Below are positions 8,634-18,037 of a stretch of DNA of 64,000 nucleotides, in pieces. The DNA lies in contig NZ_WUEY01000006.1 of NCBI RefSeq assembly GCF_010668395.1, forward strand, positions 1 through 64,000, read 5' to 3'. Source of the DNA: Martinezella lusitana. Its GTDB lineage: Bacteria; Pseudomonadota; Alphaproteobacteria; Rhizobiales; Rhizobiaceae. The translations under genes were made by a program, and so were the position numbers. Positions within the stretch are counted from its first letter, which is position 1. Each line of letters begins with the position of its first letter. The notes below the pieces were generated by a model. That model searched no databases, was not told the origin of the DNA, and saw nothing but the letters and a program-made list of their open reading frames with translations.

Positions 8634-8723
8634 GGAAAAATGCGCAGCGGTTTTCCGCCCGGAATCGCGTAAAACAAAGAGATAGAGCGGTTCAACGATC
8701 CCGTGAAACGCGGAACCGCTCTA
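8634..8723. repeat. Rhizobial-type intergenic palindromic repeat (RIME-like)
   Basis: The segment contains GCGTAAAACAAAGAGATAGA and an 11-bp inverted repeat TAGAGCGGTTC (8683-8693) / GAACCGCTCTA (8713-8723). The wording and palindrome resemble the abundant rhizobial intergenic mosaic elements; assignment is from memory, not a search. The right arm runs into the last codons of ssuB, so the TAG stop of ssuB is supplied by the repeat. Confidence 0.55.
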
Positions 8724-9521
8724 AGACCGCGCCTCGCCAAGGATCGCCGCGAGGAGCTGGCCCTCGAGTTCGGCCAATGCCGGATTGCCGTGGCGGCGTG
8801 GATGCGGATAGGGAATGTCGAGATCGAGCACGATCCTGCCCTCGTCCAGCACGACGACCCGATCGGCCAGATGCACGGCCTCGCTGACGTCGTGGGTCAC
8901 AAGCACCGCGGTAAAGCCAAGCTCGCGCCAGACGCGGTTCAGCAGTTCCTGCATGCTGATGCGGGTCAGGGCATCCAGCGCGCCGAGCGGCTCATCGAGT
9001 GCGAGGATGCCCGGCTTGCTGACGAGCGCGCGCGCAAGTGCAACGCGCTGCTTCTGTCCACCGGAAAGGCTGGAAGGCCATTCCCCGGCTTTTTCGGCCA
9101 GTTGCACCTCGGAAAGAACGGCGGCCGTCTCCTTCCGCGACAGATCCTGCGGCATGCCCTCGCCCAGACCAACGGCGACGTTGTCGGCGACGGAGAACCA
9201 GGGCAGCAGACGCGGCTCCTGAAAGACGATGCGCGTATTGGGTTGCGCGTCGCGACCGTCTGCGGCCTCGAACCGCAGATGACCCGCGCTCGGCTCCTCC
9301 AGCCCCATCAGGATGCGCAGCAGCGTGCTCTTGCCGCAGCCGCTCTTGCCGATGACGGCCACGAACTGGCCGGCGGGAATATCCAGATCGATGCCGCGCA
9401 GAACGCGGTTGCTTCCGAAACTCTTCTCCAGACCTTTGATATGGATGGCCGCAGCATCGGTAGCTCGCGGCGCGACATTTTGGGCTTCCGCCCGTGAACG
9501 ATCTACCGCGATGACGCTCAT
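8721..9521 (-). CDS. ssuB: Aliphatic sulfonate ABC transporter ATP-binding protein SsuB
   Basis: 266 residues from the ATG at 9521, which has AGGAG at good spacing; the open frame extends further upstream without support. It has Walker [11 protein letters not shown]-loop [11 protein letters not shown], signature LSGGQKQR, Walker [12 protein letters not shown] and the switch His in LVTHDVSEA. It is the cytoplasmic ATPase that drives uptake of alkanesulfonates as a sulfur source. It is the last gene of the operon ssuA-ssuD-ssuC-ssuB, 10 bp after ssuC. Its stop codon lies inside a palindromic repeat. Close relatives include nitrate and taurine transporters; the SsuD neighbour settles the call. 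Confidence 0.9.
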   Translation of the reverse strand: MSVIAVDRSRAEAQNVAPRATDAAAIHIKGLEKSFGSNRVLRGIDLDIPAGQFVAVIGKSGCGKSTLLRILMGLEEPSAGHLRFEAADGRDAQPNTRIVFQEPRLLPWFSVADNVAVGLGEGMPQDLSRKETAAVLSEVQLAEKAGEWPSSLSGGQKQRVALARALVSKPGILALDEPLGALDALTRISMQELLNRVWRELGFTAVLVTHDVSEAVHLADRVVVLDEGRIVLDLDIPYPHPRRHGNPALAELEGQLLAAILGEARS

Positions 9522-9531
9522 GGCAGGCTCC

Positions 9532-10368
9532 TTAATTCTGATAGGCCGGGTTCCAGCGCAAGGCCCTGCGCTCGATCGTCCGCGCGACGACATCGGCAAG
9601 CTTGCCGAGGATGGCATAGATGACCAGCGTCAGGACGACGACATCGGTCATGCCGAACTCGCGGGCATTGTTGGCCATGTAGCCGATGCCCGACGACGCC
9701 GCGATCGATTCAGCGACGATCAGCGTCAGCCACATGATGCCGAGGGCAAAGCGCAGGCCGACGAGGATGGACGGCAGCGCGCCTGGGAAGATGATCTTCC
9801 GAAACAGCGTCCAGTTGCTCATACCGTAGACCCGTCCCATTTCGATCAGTCCGCGATCGACATTGCGAACGCCGTGATAGGTATTGAGATAGATCGGGAA
9901 AAGCACGCCGAGCGCCGTCAGGAAGAGTTTCGATTCCTCGCCGATCCCGAACCAGAGGATCACCAGCGGCACCATGGCAAGGTGCGGAATGGTGCGCAGC
10001 ATCTGCAGCGTCGTATCCGTCAGTTGCTCCGACAGCCGCGACACGCCGTTGGCGATGCCGAGGAGGAAGCCGATCGAGCCGCCGACCAGAAGGCCCGCGA
10101 AAGCCCGGCCGGCGCTGACGAGGATGTTGTTGGGCAGCTGCCCGGAAATCGTAGTCTGCCAGAAGGCGACCACCACCGCAGCCGGTGATGGCATGATGCG
10201 CGTGGAGATCCACCCGAACGACGAACCGAGCTGCCAGGCCGCGATAACCACGACCGGCAGCAGGAAGGGCAGGAAACTCTGCAACGAGATGGCCTGCCTT
10301 GCGGCCCTGGCGGAGCGCGTGCGGCGCTCCGGGCCGACGCGTACGAAGGACGTGTCGAATGCCGACAT
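9532..10368 (-). CDS. ssuC: Aliphatic sulfonate ABC transporter permease SsuC
   Basis: 278 residues, BPD_transp_1 family, about six membrane segments beginning near residue 30. The ATPase-coupling EAA-like loop is [20 protein letters not shown]. The substrate pathway is completed by SsuA outside and SsuB inside. The gene is 24 bp downstream of ssuD. RNPAYQN-like C-termini are usual in this family. Confidence 0.9.
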   Translation of the reverse strand: MSAFDTSFVRVGPERRTRSARAARQAISLQSFLPFLLPVVVIAAWQLGSSFGWISTRIMPSPAAVVVAFWQTTISGQLPNNILVSAGRAFAGLLVGGSIGFLLGIANGVSRLSEQLTDTTLQMLRTIPHLAMVPLVILWFGIGEESKLFLTALGVLFPIYLNTYHGVRNVDRGLIEMGRVYGMSNWTLFRKIIFPGALPSILVGLRFALGIMWLTLIVAESIAASSGIGYMANNAREFGMTDVVVLTLVIYAILGKLADVVARTIERRALRWNPAYQN

Positions 10369-10392
10369 GGGGATCTCCCTTCAAAGGTGGCG

Positions 10393-11568
10393 TTACGAGC
10401 CGGAAACGACCTTCAGATTGCCGCCGTGGCTGCCACCCGCGAAGATCTGCTTTGCGCCGAATTCGTTGCGGAAACCGGCCCGCTGCTGCTCCTGGTTCAG
10501 GCCCAGCTCGGGGAAGAGCAGCTCCGCCACGCGATAGGCTTCTTCCAGATGCGGATAGCCGGAGCCGATCACGGTTTCGATGCCGAGCTCCTGATATTCC
10601 CGCAGTCGCGCAGCCACCGTCTTCGGCGAGCCGACCAGCGCCGTGCCGGCACCGGCGCGCACCAGGCCAACGCCGGCCCAGAGGTTCGGCGACACTTCGA
10701 GCTTATCGCGACGGCCGCCGTGCAGTGCCGCCATGCGCTTCTGTCCGACGGAATCGGACTGCTTGACGAATTGCTCCTGCGCCTCGCGGATCGTCTCGTC
10801 GTCGAGCTTGGAGATCAGCTTCTCGGCCGCTGCCCAGGCCTCGTCGTCCGTTTCGCGGACGATGAAATGCAGGCGGATGCCGAAGCTGACTTCGCGTCCG
10901 CGCTTGGCGGCCGCAGCCCGCACCTTCTCGATCTTCTCGGCAACCTGCGCCGGCGGCTCGCCCCAGGTCAGATATTTGTCGACGCGGCCGACGGAGAATT
11001 CGATGCCGGCATCCGAGGAGCCGCCGAAATAGAGCGGCGGGCGCGGCGCCTGCACCGGCGGAAGGCCCAGCCGTGCATTGGTCGCCTTGATGTATTTGCC
11101 CTCGAAGGTGGAAGACCCCTTTTCCAGCAACTCCTCCCAGACATGGAAGAATTCGTCCGCATGGGCATAGCGCTCGTCGTGCTCCAGATGAATGCCGTCA
11201 CCTGCAAGCTCGGCCGGGCTGCCGCCAACGACGATGTTGAGCAGCACGCGGCCGTTCGAAACGCGATCGAGCGTCGAAGCGAGGCGCGCGTAATAGGCGG
11301 GCGAAGCCGTACCGGGACGGATCGCGACCAGGAACTTCAACTTCTGCGTATGCGCCGAAAGTGCAGCGGCCGTCACGAAGGATTCCTCGCAGGACACGCC
11401 CGTCGGCAACAGCACTCCGGTATAGCCCAGCCGGTCGACCGCCTGTGCGATCTGCTGGAGATAGCCGATCTCCGGCCCGCGATTGAGATCGCCCGTGCCG
11501 AGATAAGTGCCGTCGCCAGAGGTTGGAATGAACCAGAGGAAGTCGATGGGTTTTGCGGTCGCGGTCAT
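10393..11568 (-). CDS. ssuD: FMNH2-dependent alkanesulfonate monooxygenase SsuD
   Basis: 391 residues, bacterial luciferase-like TIM barrel. It oxidises alkanesulfonates with reduced flavin and O2, releasing sulfite and an aldehyde. Diagnostic stretches are [22 protein letters not shown] followed by CEESFV (Cys near the active site), [24 protein letters not shown] and the C-terminal [19 protein letters not shown]. Length is close to the E. coli enzyme (about 380). No flavin reductase ssuE lies in the cluster; reduced FMN must come from elsewhere. A 14-bp motif shared with the ssuA upstream region lies 78 bp before the start. Confidence 0.93.
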   Translation of the reverse strand: MTATAKPIDFLWFIPTSGDGTYLGTGDLNRGPEIGYLQQIAQAVDRLGYTGVLLPTGVSCEESFVTAAALSAHTQKLKFLVAIRPGTASPAYYARLASTLDRVSNGRVLLNIVVGGSPAELAGDGIHLEHDERYAHADEFFHVWEELLEKGSSTFEGKYIKATNARLGLPPVQAPRPPLYFGGSSDAGIEFSVGRVDKYLTWGEPPAQVAEKIEKVRAAAAKRGREVSFGIRLHFIVRETDDEAWAAAEKLISKLDDETIREAQEQFVKQSDSVGQKRMAALHGGRRDKLEVSPNLWAGVGLVRAGAGTALVGSPKTVAARLREYQELGIETVIGSGYPHLEEAYRVAELLFPELGLNQEQQRAGFRNEFGAKQIFAGGSHGGNLKVVSGS

Positions 11569-11646
11569 GAAGTTTTCCTGCCTTCTGGATGCGCATTGTC
11601 GGGAGCCACTTCCCGATGCTCGACCCGGATAGTGACATAGACCATG

Positions 11647-11660
11647 GATTATATCGACAA
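11647..11660 (-). promoter_or_regulatory. Repeated 14-bp motif upstream of ssuD
   Basis: Minus-strand sequence TTGTCGATATAATC, identical to the element upstream of ssuA at 12813-12826. It contains TATAAT, so it could be a -10 region, or a common operator for sulfur-starvation control. It suggests ssuD has its own promoter copying that of ssuA. Confidence 0.5.
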
Positions 11661-11764
11661 TGCAGATTTTCTATTGCCGTGCGTCTGGCGGAATATTTTT
11701 GCCGACGCAGCCCCTTCCCGTAGTGTTTCGGGCACAGGCTGCATCGGCGGGATAGCGGCGATCC

Positions 11765-12733
11765 TCAGCTTGCCTTCGGCCGCCAGACGATATCGGTGAC
11801 GGTCAGCTTCTTGGGAACGATCCCGAGATTGTAGAATTCGTCGGCCAGTCCCTGCTGATAGGCGATCGCAGCATCGGTGATGGTGGAGACGCCGCCGAGA
11901 TCGGCGCCCGGGCGCGTCAGCGTCACCCGCGTCACGTCGGCCGGAACGCCGGTGATTTCGGACAATGCCGTGACCGTGTCGTCCAGATTGGATTGAGCTG
12001 CGGTGCCGACCTTGGCCAGCTCATCGATGACATCAACGACGACCTGCGGATTGTCCTTGGTGAAATCGCTATTCGCGAGGAAATAGCTGAAGGAATCGAC
12101 GATACCGCGCGCCGTGGCGAGAATGCGCGTATCCGGATCTGCTTCCGCAATGGCAAGATAGGGATCCCAGATCGACCAGGCATCAATGGCGCCCGTCTTG
12201 AAGGCGGCGGACGCATCCGGCGGCGCAAGATCGAGCGCCTCGATATCGTTGATCGTCAGGCCGCCCTTGCGCAACGCCTTGACGGTAACGTTGTGGGCAC
12301 TGGAGCCGCGCTTGAAGGCGAGCTTCTTTCCCTTGAGATCGGCAAGCGTCTGGATCGGCGAATCCTTGCGCACGAGAATGGCCGAACTTTCGGGACTGCC
12401 GGTATAGAGCCCCACATAAAGCAGATTGCCGTTCGCGGCCTGGGCGAAAAGCGGCGGCACGTCGCCTGTCGCGCCGAAATCGAGGGCGCCGGCCCCGAGC
12501 GCTTCGAGCAGGGGCGGACCGGATGTGAACTCCGACCATTCGACCGATATGCCGCGGTCGGAGAGCCGCTTTTCAAGCGATGCCTTGCGCTTGGCCAATG
12601 CCAGCACGCCGTTCTTCTGCCAGCCGATGCGAAAGGTCGTGGCCGCGGCTGCACGCGCCGGCCGCAGGGAAGGCAAGGCGAAGGCCGCTGCCGTGGCACC
12701 GAGAAGGCCGAGTGTCTGTCTGCGCGAAATCAT
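11765..12733 (-). CDS. ssuA: Aliphatic sulfonate ABC transporter substrate-binding protein SsuA
   Basis: 322 residues from the ATG at 12733 (AAGGAT six bases upstream). The N-terminus ISRRQTLGLLGATAAAFAL is a twin-arginine (Tat) signal peptide. The mature start has FRIGWQKNGVLALAK, then GPPLLEALGAGALDFGATGD and PPDASAAFKTGAIDAWSIWDP, which are conserved in SsuA/TauA/NrtA-type binding proteins. It is first in the ssuADCB transcript. Tat export is less usual than Sec for this family, although seen in several proteobacteria. The open frame begins 26 codons earlier but without a ribosome site. Confidence 0.9.
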   Translation of the reverse strand: MISRRQTLGLLGATAAAFALPSLRPARAAAATTFRIGWQKNGVLALAKRKASLEKRLSDRGISVEWSEFTSGPPLLEALGAGALDFGATGDVPPLFAQAANGNLLYVGLYTGSPESSAILVRKDSPIQTLADLKGKKLAFKRGSSAHNVTVKALRKGGLTINDIEALDLAPPDASAAFKTGAIDAWSIWDPYLAIAEADPDTRILATARGIVDSFSYFLANSDFTKDNPQVVVDVIDELAKVGTAAQSNLDDTVTALSEITGVPADVTRVTLTRPGADLGGVSTITDAAIAYQQGLADEFYNLGIVPKKLTVTDIVWRPKAS

Positions 12734-12812
12734 CGAGGATCCTTTTCCATCCCGCCTTGGCGCTTCCGCCACCACCGGCTCGTTGTCGATGTCCAAGGAT
12801 CGCAAATCCACA

Positions 12813-12826
12813 GATTATATCGACAA
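12813..12826 (-). promoter_or_regulatory. Repeated 14-bp motif upstream of ssuA
   Basis: Minus-strand TTGTCGATATAATC, 80 bp before the ssuA start and identical to the copy before ssuD. No good TTGACA-like box stands 17 bp upstream of its TATAAT, which favours an activator-dependent promoter or an operator. Confidence 0.5.
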
Positions 12827-13000
12827 AGGATATTATGAAGTTTCACGCCGATATCGAAATTTAATTCCACAAAACCATGAAATCGGAAATCAGATTTCAA
12901 AGCCTATGCCACGGTGACAAGTTGACCGACAAATCGGTCTTCCGTCCCCCTGGCCTTTCCGCTAAGCCTTCGAGTCAAATTCGGTTAGGGAGTTACAAAA

Positions 13001-13873
13001 ATGGCAAAGGTCTCGTTCATCGGCATGGGCGTCATGGGCTATCCCATGGCCGGACATCTGAAGGTCAAGGGCGGGCATGACGTCACCGTCTACAACCGGA
13101 CCGTCGCCAAGGCCGAGGCATGGGCCAAGCAATATGACGGCAAGTTCGCCCCCACGCCGGCGGAGGCCGCTGACGGCGCCGACTTCGTCTTCACCTGCGT
13201 CGGCAATGACGACGACCTACGCTCGGTGACCACAGGCAAGAACGGCGTGCTTTCAACCATGAAGGCGGGGTCCGTCCTTATCGACAATACGACGGCAAGC
13301 GCCGAAGTCGCTCGCGAACTCTACACCGCCGCCAAGGAAAAAGGCGTCGATTTCATCGACGCTCCGGTGTCCGGCGGCCAGGCCGGAGCCGAGAATGGCG
13401 TCCTCACAGTCATGTGCGGCGGTGATGAGGCCGTATTTGCCAAGGCTCGTCCCGTGATCGACGCCTATGCCCGCATGGTCGGCCTAATGGGGCCGGTTGG
13501 CTCGGGTCAGCTGACCAAGATGATCAACCAGATCTGCATCGCGGGTGTCGTCCAGGGCCTTGCCGAAGGCATTCACTTCGGCAAGCAGGCCGGGCTCGAC
13601 ATCGAAAAGGTCGTGGAGGTCATTTCCAAGGGTGCCGCCGGCTCCTGGCAGATGGAAAACCGCCACAAGACGATGAATGCCGGCAAATATGATTTCGGCT
13701 TCGCGGTGGACTGGATGCGCAAGGATCTCGGCATCGTACTGGAAGAAGCGCGCCGCAATCAATCCAAGCTGCCGCTTACAGCCCTCGTCGACCAGTTCTA
13801 CGGTGATGTTCAGGCGATGGGAGGCAATCGCTGGGATACATCCTCGCTGCTCGCACGCCTGGACAGGAAGTAA
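13001..13873 (+). CDS. NAD(P)-dependent beta-hydroxyacid dehydrogenase (3-hydroxyisobutyrate dehydrogenase family)
   Basis: 290 residues. The Rossmann start is FIGMGVMGYPMAGHL. The family signature continues with TCVGNDDDL, the substrate-binding DAPVSGGQAGAENG, and the catalytic-lysine helix GSGQLTKMINQICIAG (Lys in TKMINQ). Likely oxidises 3-hydroxyisobutyrate, tartronate semialdehyde or a related beta-hydroxyacid; the exact substrate is undecided. It stands alone and ends in a strong bidirectional terminator shared with the Lrp gene. Confidence 0.87.
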   Translation: MAKVSFIGMGVMGYPMAGHLKVKGGHDVTVYNRTVAKAEAWAKQYDGKFAPTPAEAADGADFVFTCVGNDDDLRSVTTGKNGVLSTMKAGSVLIDNTTASAEVARELYTAAKEKGVDFIDAPVSGGQAGAENGVLTVMCGGDEAVFAKARPVIDAYARMVGLMGPVGSGQLTKMINQICIAGVVQGLAEGIHFGKQAGLDIEKVVEVISKGAAGSWQMENRHKTMNAGKYDFGFAVDWMRKDLGIVLEEARRNQSKLPLTALVDQFYGDVQAMGGNRWDTSSLLARLDRK

Positions 13874-13881
13874 CGAAAAAG

Positions 13882-13913
13882 GGGCTCAATCGATATCAAT
13901 TGAGCCCGTTTTT
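13882..13913. terminator. Bidirectional terminator between the dehydrogenase and Lrp genes
   Basis: Perfect 9-bp stem GGGCTCAAT / ATTGAGCCC with an 8-nt loop. It is followed by GTTTTT on the plus strand and preceded by AAAAAG, which reads as a T-run on the minus strand. It serves two convergent genes. Confidence 0.85.
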
Positions 13914-13924
13914 AAAAACGTCGC

Positions 13925-14413
13925 TCAGTCTTCGTTCGACTTTGCGTTTTCCAGCAGCATGTAGTCCAGCGGCAGTTCCGTCGAATACTTGATCTGTTCC
14001 ATGGCGAAAGCCGAGGAGACGTCGCGGATCTCGATCTTGGCGATCATGCGCTTGTAGAAGGCATCATAGGCCGCGATATCCGGAACGACGACCCGCAACA
14101 GATAGTCGACATCGCCGCTCATGCGGTAGAACTCGACCACTTCCGGAAAATCGGCGATCACTTCCGAAAAGCGCTTCAGCCATTCGATCGAGTGGCTGTT
14201 GGTGCGGATGGAAACGAAAACCGTGACCTTGGTGTTGACCTTTTCAGGATCGAGCAGCGCCACGCGGCGGCGAATGACGCCATCCTCTTCCATCTTCTGG
14301 ATACGTCGCCAGCATGGCGTCGTCGACAGACCGACCTTCTTGGCCAGATCGGCCACGGCCAGAGTGGAATCCTCCTGCAGCAGACGCAGGATTTTGCGGT
14401 CAAGACGGTCCAT
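13925..14413 (-). CDS. Lrp/AsnC-family transcriptional regulator
   Basis: 162 residues. The N-terminal HTH is LDRKILRLLQEDSTLAVADL followed by VGLSTTPCWRRIQKME. The C-terminal RAM domain has VVEFYRMSGDVDYLLRVVV with the conserved Gly-Asp-x-Asp-Tyr. It is an amino-acid-responsive DNA-binding regulator with no adjacent obvious amino-acid gene. Residue count fits the Lrp family exactly. It is convergent with the dehydrogenase gene. Confidence 0.92.
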   Translation of the reverse strand: MDRLDRKILRLLQEDSTLAVADLAKKVGLSTTPCWRRIQKMEEDGVIRRRVALLDPEKVNTKVTVFVSIRTNSHSIEWLKRFSEVIADFPEVVEFYRMSGDVDYLLRVVVPDIAAYDAFYKRMIAKIEIRDVSSAFAMEQIKYSTELPLDYMLLENAKSNED

Positions 14414-14479
14414 TTAAGCATCCCTTCGAATTATATTCTCTCTATAGCCTACTTTAAGCGAGAGAAAAGAAACTTTTTC

Positions 14480-15112
14480 TCAAGAAAGAAGGGTTTTCAC
14501 ACGTTGTTGCAATACTGGAAGCAGTTCGGCCTCGAACCAGGGGTGGCGTTTCAGCCAGCCACTGTTGCGCCAGCTCGGATGCGGAAGCGGCAAAATAGCC
14601 GGTGACCGGTTGGTCAGGAGATAACGCCGCCACTCCGCGACGGTCTCCGTCATCGAGGACATGCGCTGCGCGCCGAGGTGCCAGGCCTGCGCATATTGCC
14701 CGATCGTCAGGATCAGCTCGATCTGCGGCATCGCGTCCATCACCCGCTGCCGCCACAACGGCGCGCACTCCCGGCGCGGCGGCAGGTCGCTGCCGGCCGC
14801 ATCGTAACCGGGAAAGCAGAACCCCATCGGCACGATGGCGAAATGATCCGGATTATAGAAGCTCTCGCGATCCACCGCGAGCCATTGCCGCAAACGGTCG
14901 CCGGAGGCATCGTTGAACGGCAATCCGCTCTCGTGAACGCGCAATCCAGGCGCCTGCCCCGCAATAAGTATCCGCGCCGTCGACGACAGGGTGGCAACCG
15001 GCCGCGGCTCATGCGGCAAGCGATCCGCCACGCCCTTGGCCGGCATGTCCCGACAGAGGCGACAGGCGGCAATCGCGGAGCGCAGGGCCTGCAATTCGTC
15101 CTCCTGCCTCAT
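14480..15112 (-). CDS. Uracil-DNA glycosylase family protein
   Basis: 210 residues from the ATG at 15112, chosen for its ATGA overlap with the upstream nuclease gene; an ATG at 15124 is possible. It has an N-terminal CRLC pair and two more Cys (FCFPG and RRECAP), the spacing expected of an iron-sulfur family-4-type UDG. The loop GQAPGLRVHESGLPF corresponds to the water-activating motif, and LPHPSWRN to the HPS base-flipping motif. The loop lacks the usual Glu/Asp of classical family 4 (here GQAPG), so activity on uracil is not certain. A DNA repair role is inferred. Confidence 0.75.
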   Translation of the reverse strand: MRQEDELQALRSAIAACRLCRDMPAKGVADRLPHEPRPVATLSSTARILIAGQAPGLRVHESGLPFNDASGDRLRQWLAVDRESFYNPDHFAIVPMGFCFPGYDAAGSDLPPRRECAPLWRQRVMDAMPQIELILTIGQYAQAWHLGAQRMSSMTETVAEWRRYLLTNRSPAILPLPHPSWRNSGWLKRHPWFEAELLPVLQQRVKTLLS

Positions 15113-15684
15113 GGCGCATTCCATCCGACGAGTTGTCGCAGATATCCGAACAACCCGGCAATCGGATCATTTCCATCGGCATGCGTCGTATGCTCTTCGC
15201 GCCGATAGTCGCTCGGCCGCTCGAAATCCCCGGCCCAAAGCCCGGCCTTCGCCTGCCGCGCGATACGCTCCTCATTGGAATAGCCGCCATACGAAACCGC
15301 CATGCCTCTGCGAACCATGGCGGCATTGATATCGAGATCCCCGGCGACGCAAGTCACCAGCAGGCGACCATAGCGATCCCTCTCCTGTCCCCGGCATTCG
15401 GGCGCCGCAGTCTTAATGATTGTGGCAAGCGCTCGACGCGCCTCCTCACCGCAAGCCCAGTCAGCGCCATCGCGCCGGCAGCGCTGCCGATATTCGGGGG
15501 CGTCGATCCCTTTCAGCCTCAGGCGCTCGCCATTGGTAGAAAGCGTATCGCCATCAATGACGTAAAACTTGCCGTTTTGAACGATTTCCGGTCGATTGTT
15601 CATCTTCAACGCGAGTAATGCAAGAATGGCAAGCAGAGCGAAAGTGGCCACGCCGTCACGAAACAGGCGGCCTGACCGCATCAC
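15109..15684 (-). CDS. Membrane-anchored or secreted thermonuclease (SNase) family protein
   Basis: 191 residues. Residues of about 12-28 form one hydrophobic segment, a signal anchor. The staphylococcal-nuclease domain follows: VIDGDTL, RLKGIDAPE (catalytic Arg and Asp), CGEEARRAL, and RDRYGRLLV (second catalytic Arg region). A calcium-dependent nuclease exported across the inner membrane is the usual role. It is translationally coupled to the UDG-like gene downstream, which is an odd partner for a periplasmic enzyme. Confidence 0.85.
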   Translation of the reverse strand: MMRSGRLFRDGVATFALLAILALLALKMNNRPEIVQNGKFYVIDGDTLSTNGERLRLKGIDAPEYRQRCRRDGADWACGEEARRALATIIKTAAPECRGQERDRYGRLLVTCVAGDLDINAAMVRRGMAVSYGGYSNEERIARQAKAGLWAGDFERPSDYRREEHTTHADGNDPIAGLFGYLRQLVGWNAP

Positions 15685-15807
15685 CTTGTTGCCTCCTTTA
15701 AGAACAAATCCTTGGCGAAGATGGCAAACAAATCATTTCGGCGCAGCATCTTCTTAAGGTTTGGACGCTAGTCTGTAGTCTCAGGCAGGCCAAGTATCAA
15801 TGTAACC

Positions 15808-17337
15808 ATGAGCACCGGCGTCAGCACATCGACAGATAAAAACATTGTCGACCGATCGCGCAGCCACCGTAACCGGGCTGTGTCGAAGGCGGTGCGGCAG
15901 ACGCGTGAGCGCCTGCAGAGTGGCCATAGCCGCAACTTCGACCGTGAACTGATGATGATGCACATCGACACGCTGCGGCAGAGCGCCGCCGTCGTGCCGA
16001 TCTTCGTCATCGTCGTTGCCGTGCTCGGCCTCTACCTGACGCGCGAGGCGAGCATTTTCCTGTGGACCGTTCCGATCCTCACGGCGCATGCCATCAACAT
16101 GCTGATCGGACGGCGCGCGAAGAAACAGGAGATCACCGTCGAGAGCGCCAGGAAATGGCGACAGCTTCTATTGCTGGGACAATTGCTCGTCGGCTTCTGT
16201 TGGGCGCTCTTCGCCATGCAGAATTGCGCGACATGCAGCGGCGACAGCTTCGCCCTCTACAAGGGCACGATCCTGCTCGTGGCGATCTGCATCACGGCGA
16301 TGTCCAGCTTCATGCTGCCGCGCGCGGTGCCTTTTTCCTTCGCGCCGGCCACGGTGGCATTGGCCGTGACGGCCATTGTCACCCGCACCCCGTCGGACAT
16401 CGCGCTCACCGCCGCCGTCTCGGTTGCCGTGGTGTTCTTCACGTTCATCACCAACCGCATGTATCAGTCCAACCTGAAAATCCTCTCCTTTCAATCGGAG
16501 AAGGATGATCTGATCGCCGAGCTGGAAGTGGCGAAGTCCATGTCCGACGAAGCGCGCCGCCGTGCGGAGGAAGCAAACCTCGCCAAGTCGCGCTTCCTCG
16601 CCTCCATGTCGCATGAGCTCAGAACGCCGCTCAACGCCATCCTCGGCTTTTCGGAAGTCATGTCCGCGGAAGTCATGGGGCCGCTGAACAATCCGACCTA
16701 CCGCGAGTACACCAGCGACATCCATCGATCCGGGCAGCATCTGCTCAACCTGATCAACGAAATCCTCGATCTGTCGCGCATCGAGGCCGGCAAATACGAA
16801 CTGAACGAGGAAGCGATCTCCCTCCTCGATATAGCGGAGGATTGCATCGGCATGGTGCAGCTTCGCGCACGGGCCAAGAACATTTCGATCTCGTCGCAAT
16901 TCGAAGCGCAGCTCCCCTCCGTCTGGGCCGACGAGAAATCGCTACGCCAGGTGATCCTCAATCTCCTGTCGAATGCGGTGAAGTTCACGCCGCAGGGCGG
17001 TGAGATCAGCGTCAAGGTCGGCTGGACGGCCGGCGGGGGCGAATATGTGGCCATCAAGGACAATGGGCCTGGCATTCCCGAGGAAGAAATACCCGTCGTG
17101 CTCTCCGCCTTCGGACAGGGCTCCATCGCCATCAAGAGCGCCGAGCAAGGCACGGGCCTCGGCCTGCCGATCGTGCAGGCCATTCTCGCAAAGCACGACG
17201 GTCAGTTCGTGCTGAAATCAAAGCTGAGGGAAGGCACGGAAGTCATCGCCATCTTGCCCGCCAAGCGCGTGCTGCAGAGCCTGCCGGCCGTCGAGGATGC
17301 CCCGCTTGTCGAGCGGCGCAAAAAGAGCTTCGCCTAA
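15808..17337 (+). CDS. Membrane sensor histidine kinase, PdhS/PleC/DivJ-like
   Basis: 509 residues. About six membrane helices lie between residues 58 and 220, with a short coiled-coil linker around 235-260. The H-box is FLASMSHELRTPLNAILGF with phospho-acceptor His269. It is followed by DLSRIEAGKYEL, the N-box LRQVILNLLSNAVKFTP, DNGPGIP and GTGLGLPIV. This H-box wording is typical of the PleC/DivJ/PdhS kinases that act on DivK in alphaproteobacterial cell-cycle control. Assignment to that pathway is inferred, as no response regulator is adjacent. No strong ribosome site precedes the ATG at 15808. Confidence 0.85.
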   Translation: MSTGVSTSTDKNIVDRSRSHRNRAVSKAVRQTRERLQSGHSRNFDRELMMMHIDTLRQSAAVVPIFVIVVAVLGLYLTREASIFLWTVPILTAHAINMLIGRRAKKQEITVESARKWRQLLLLGQLLVGFCWALFAMQNCATCSGDSFALYKGTILLVAICITAMSSFMLPRAVPFSFAPATVALAVTAIVTRTPSDIALTAAVSVAVVFFTFITNRMYQSNLKILSFQSEKDDLIAELEVAKSMSDEARRRAEEANLAKSRFLASMSHELRTPLNAILGFSEVMSAEVMGPLNNPTYREYTSDIHRSGQHLLNLINEILDLSRIEAGKYELNEEAISLLDIAEDCIGMVQLRARAKNISISSQFEAQLPSVWADEKSLRQVILNLLSNAVKFTPQGGEISVKVGWTAGGGEYVAIKDNGPGIPEEEIPVVLSAFGQGSIAIKSAEQGTGLGLPIVQAILAKHDGQFVLKSKLREGTEVIAILPAKRVLQSLPAVEDAPLVERRKKSFA

Positions 17338-17459
17338 GAAAACCGCAGACTTCGTCGCCTGATGCAGGTCGCGCAAAAGGATGCGCGATTTGCGACAACG
17401 ACATCCGCAAGGTCAAAGACCTAAGGCGCGGAAAGCGGATCTGACAGATCGCGACGCCC

Positions 17460-17870
17460 TTAGCGGAAAAGCAGATGGCTGCCGATGATGTAAAAAAGAT
17501 AGATGCCGGACGCGACCAGCATGCAGAAAACGGCGAAGGAGCCGAGATCCTTGGCGTGTTTGCCGACATTGGAGATTTCCGGCGAAATCCGGTCGATCAC
17601 CTCTTCCACCGCCGTATTCATGGCCTCGACCGCGAACACGCCGAGGAACAGCACCATGGCGATGACGATCTCGCCGATAGTCGCTCCGACGGCGATCAAG
17701 AGGATCAGCGCCACGGCAGCAAAAAGCAGCTCCTGGCGGAAGGCCGACTCCTGCAACAGCCGTTGAAAGCCGCCCCAGGAATAGCCGGCAGCGGCAAAAA
17801 AATGCCGGATACCCCTTTCCTTGGTGACTGCTGGTTTCGAAAACTCGGCCATTCCCGTTCCGTCCGTCAT
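17460..17870 (-). CDS. dgkA: Diacylglycerol kinase
   Basis: 136 residues from the ATG at 17870; the open frame extends 21 codons further. Three membrane helices are present. The DgkA signature EAMNTAVEEVIDRI carries the catalytic Glu residues, followed by KHAKDLGSFAVF. It recycles diacylglycerol to phosphatidate at the inner membrane. In Gram-negative bacteria the lipid comes partly from periplasmic glucan decoration. It is convergent with the kinase gene. Confidence 0.92.
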   Translation of the reverse strand: MTDGTGMAEFSKPAVTKERGIRHFFAAAGYSWGGFQRLLQESAFRQELLFAAVALILLIAVGATIGEIVIAMVLFLGVFAVEAMNTAVEEVIDRISPEISNVGKHAKDLGSFAVFCMLVASGIYLFYIIGSHLLFR

Positions 17871-18037
17871 GTTCCGGTTGCAGGTTTCATGCTTTGCGAA
17901 TACCGCCTCACTAAGGGCGAAGCAAGGCGGCACCTTCAGCCGCCCTCAGAATTCATTACAGATTTGTGACGGAAATCGATAGTCTACAGGAAATTTAGCG
18001 GCGAAACGCTTGTCTCAACGCCTCGCCGCCTCCGTTT

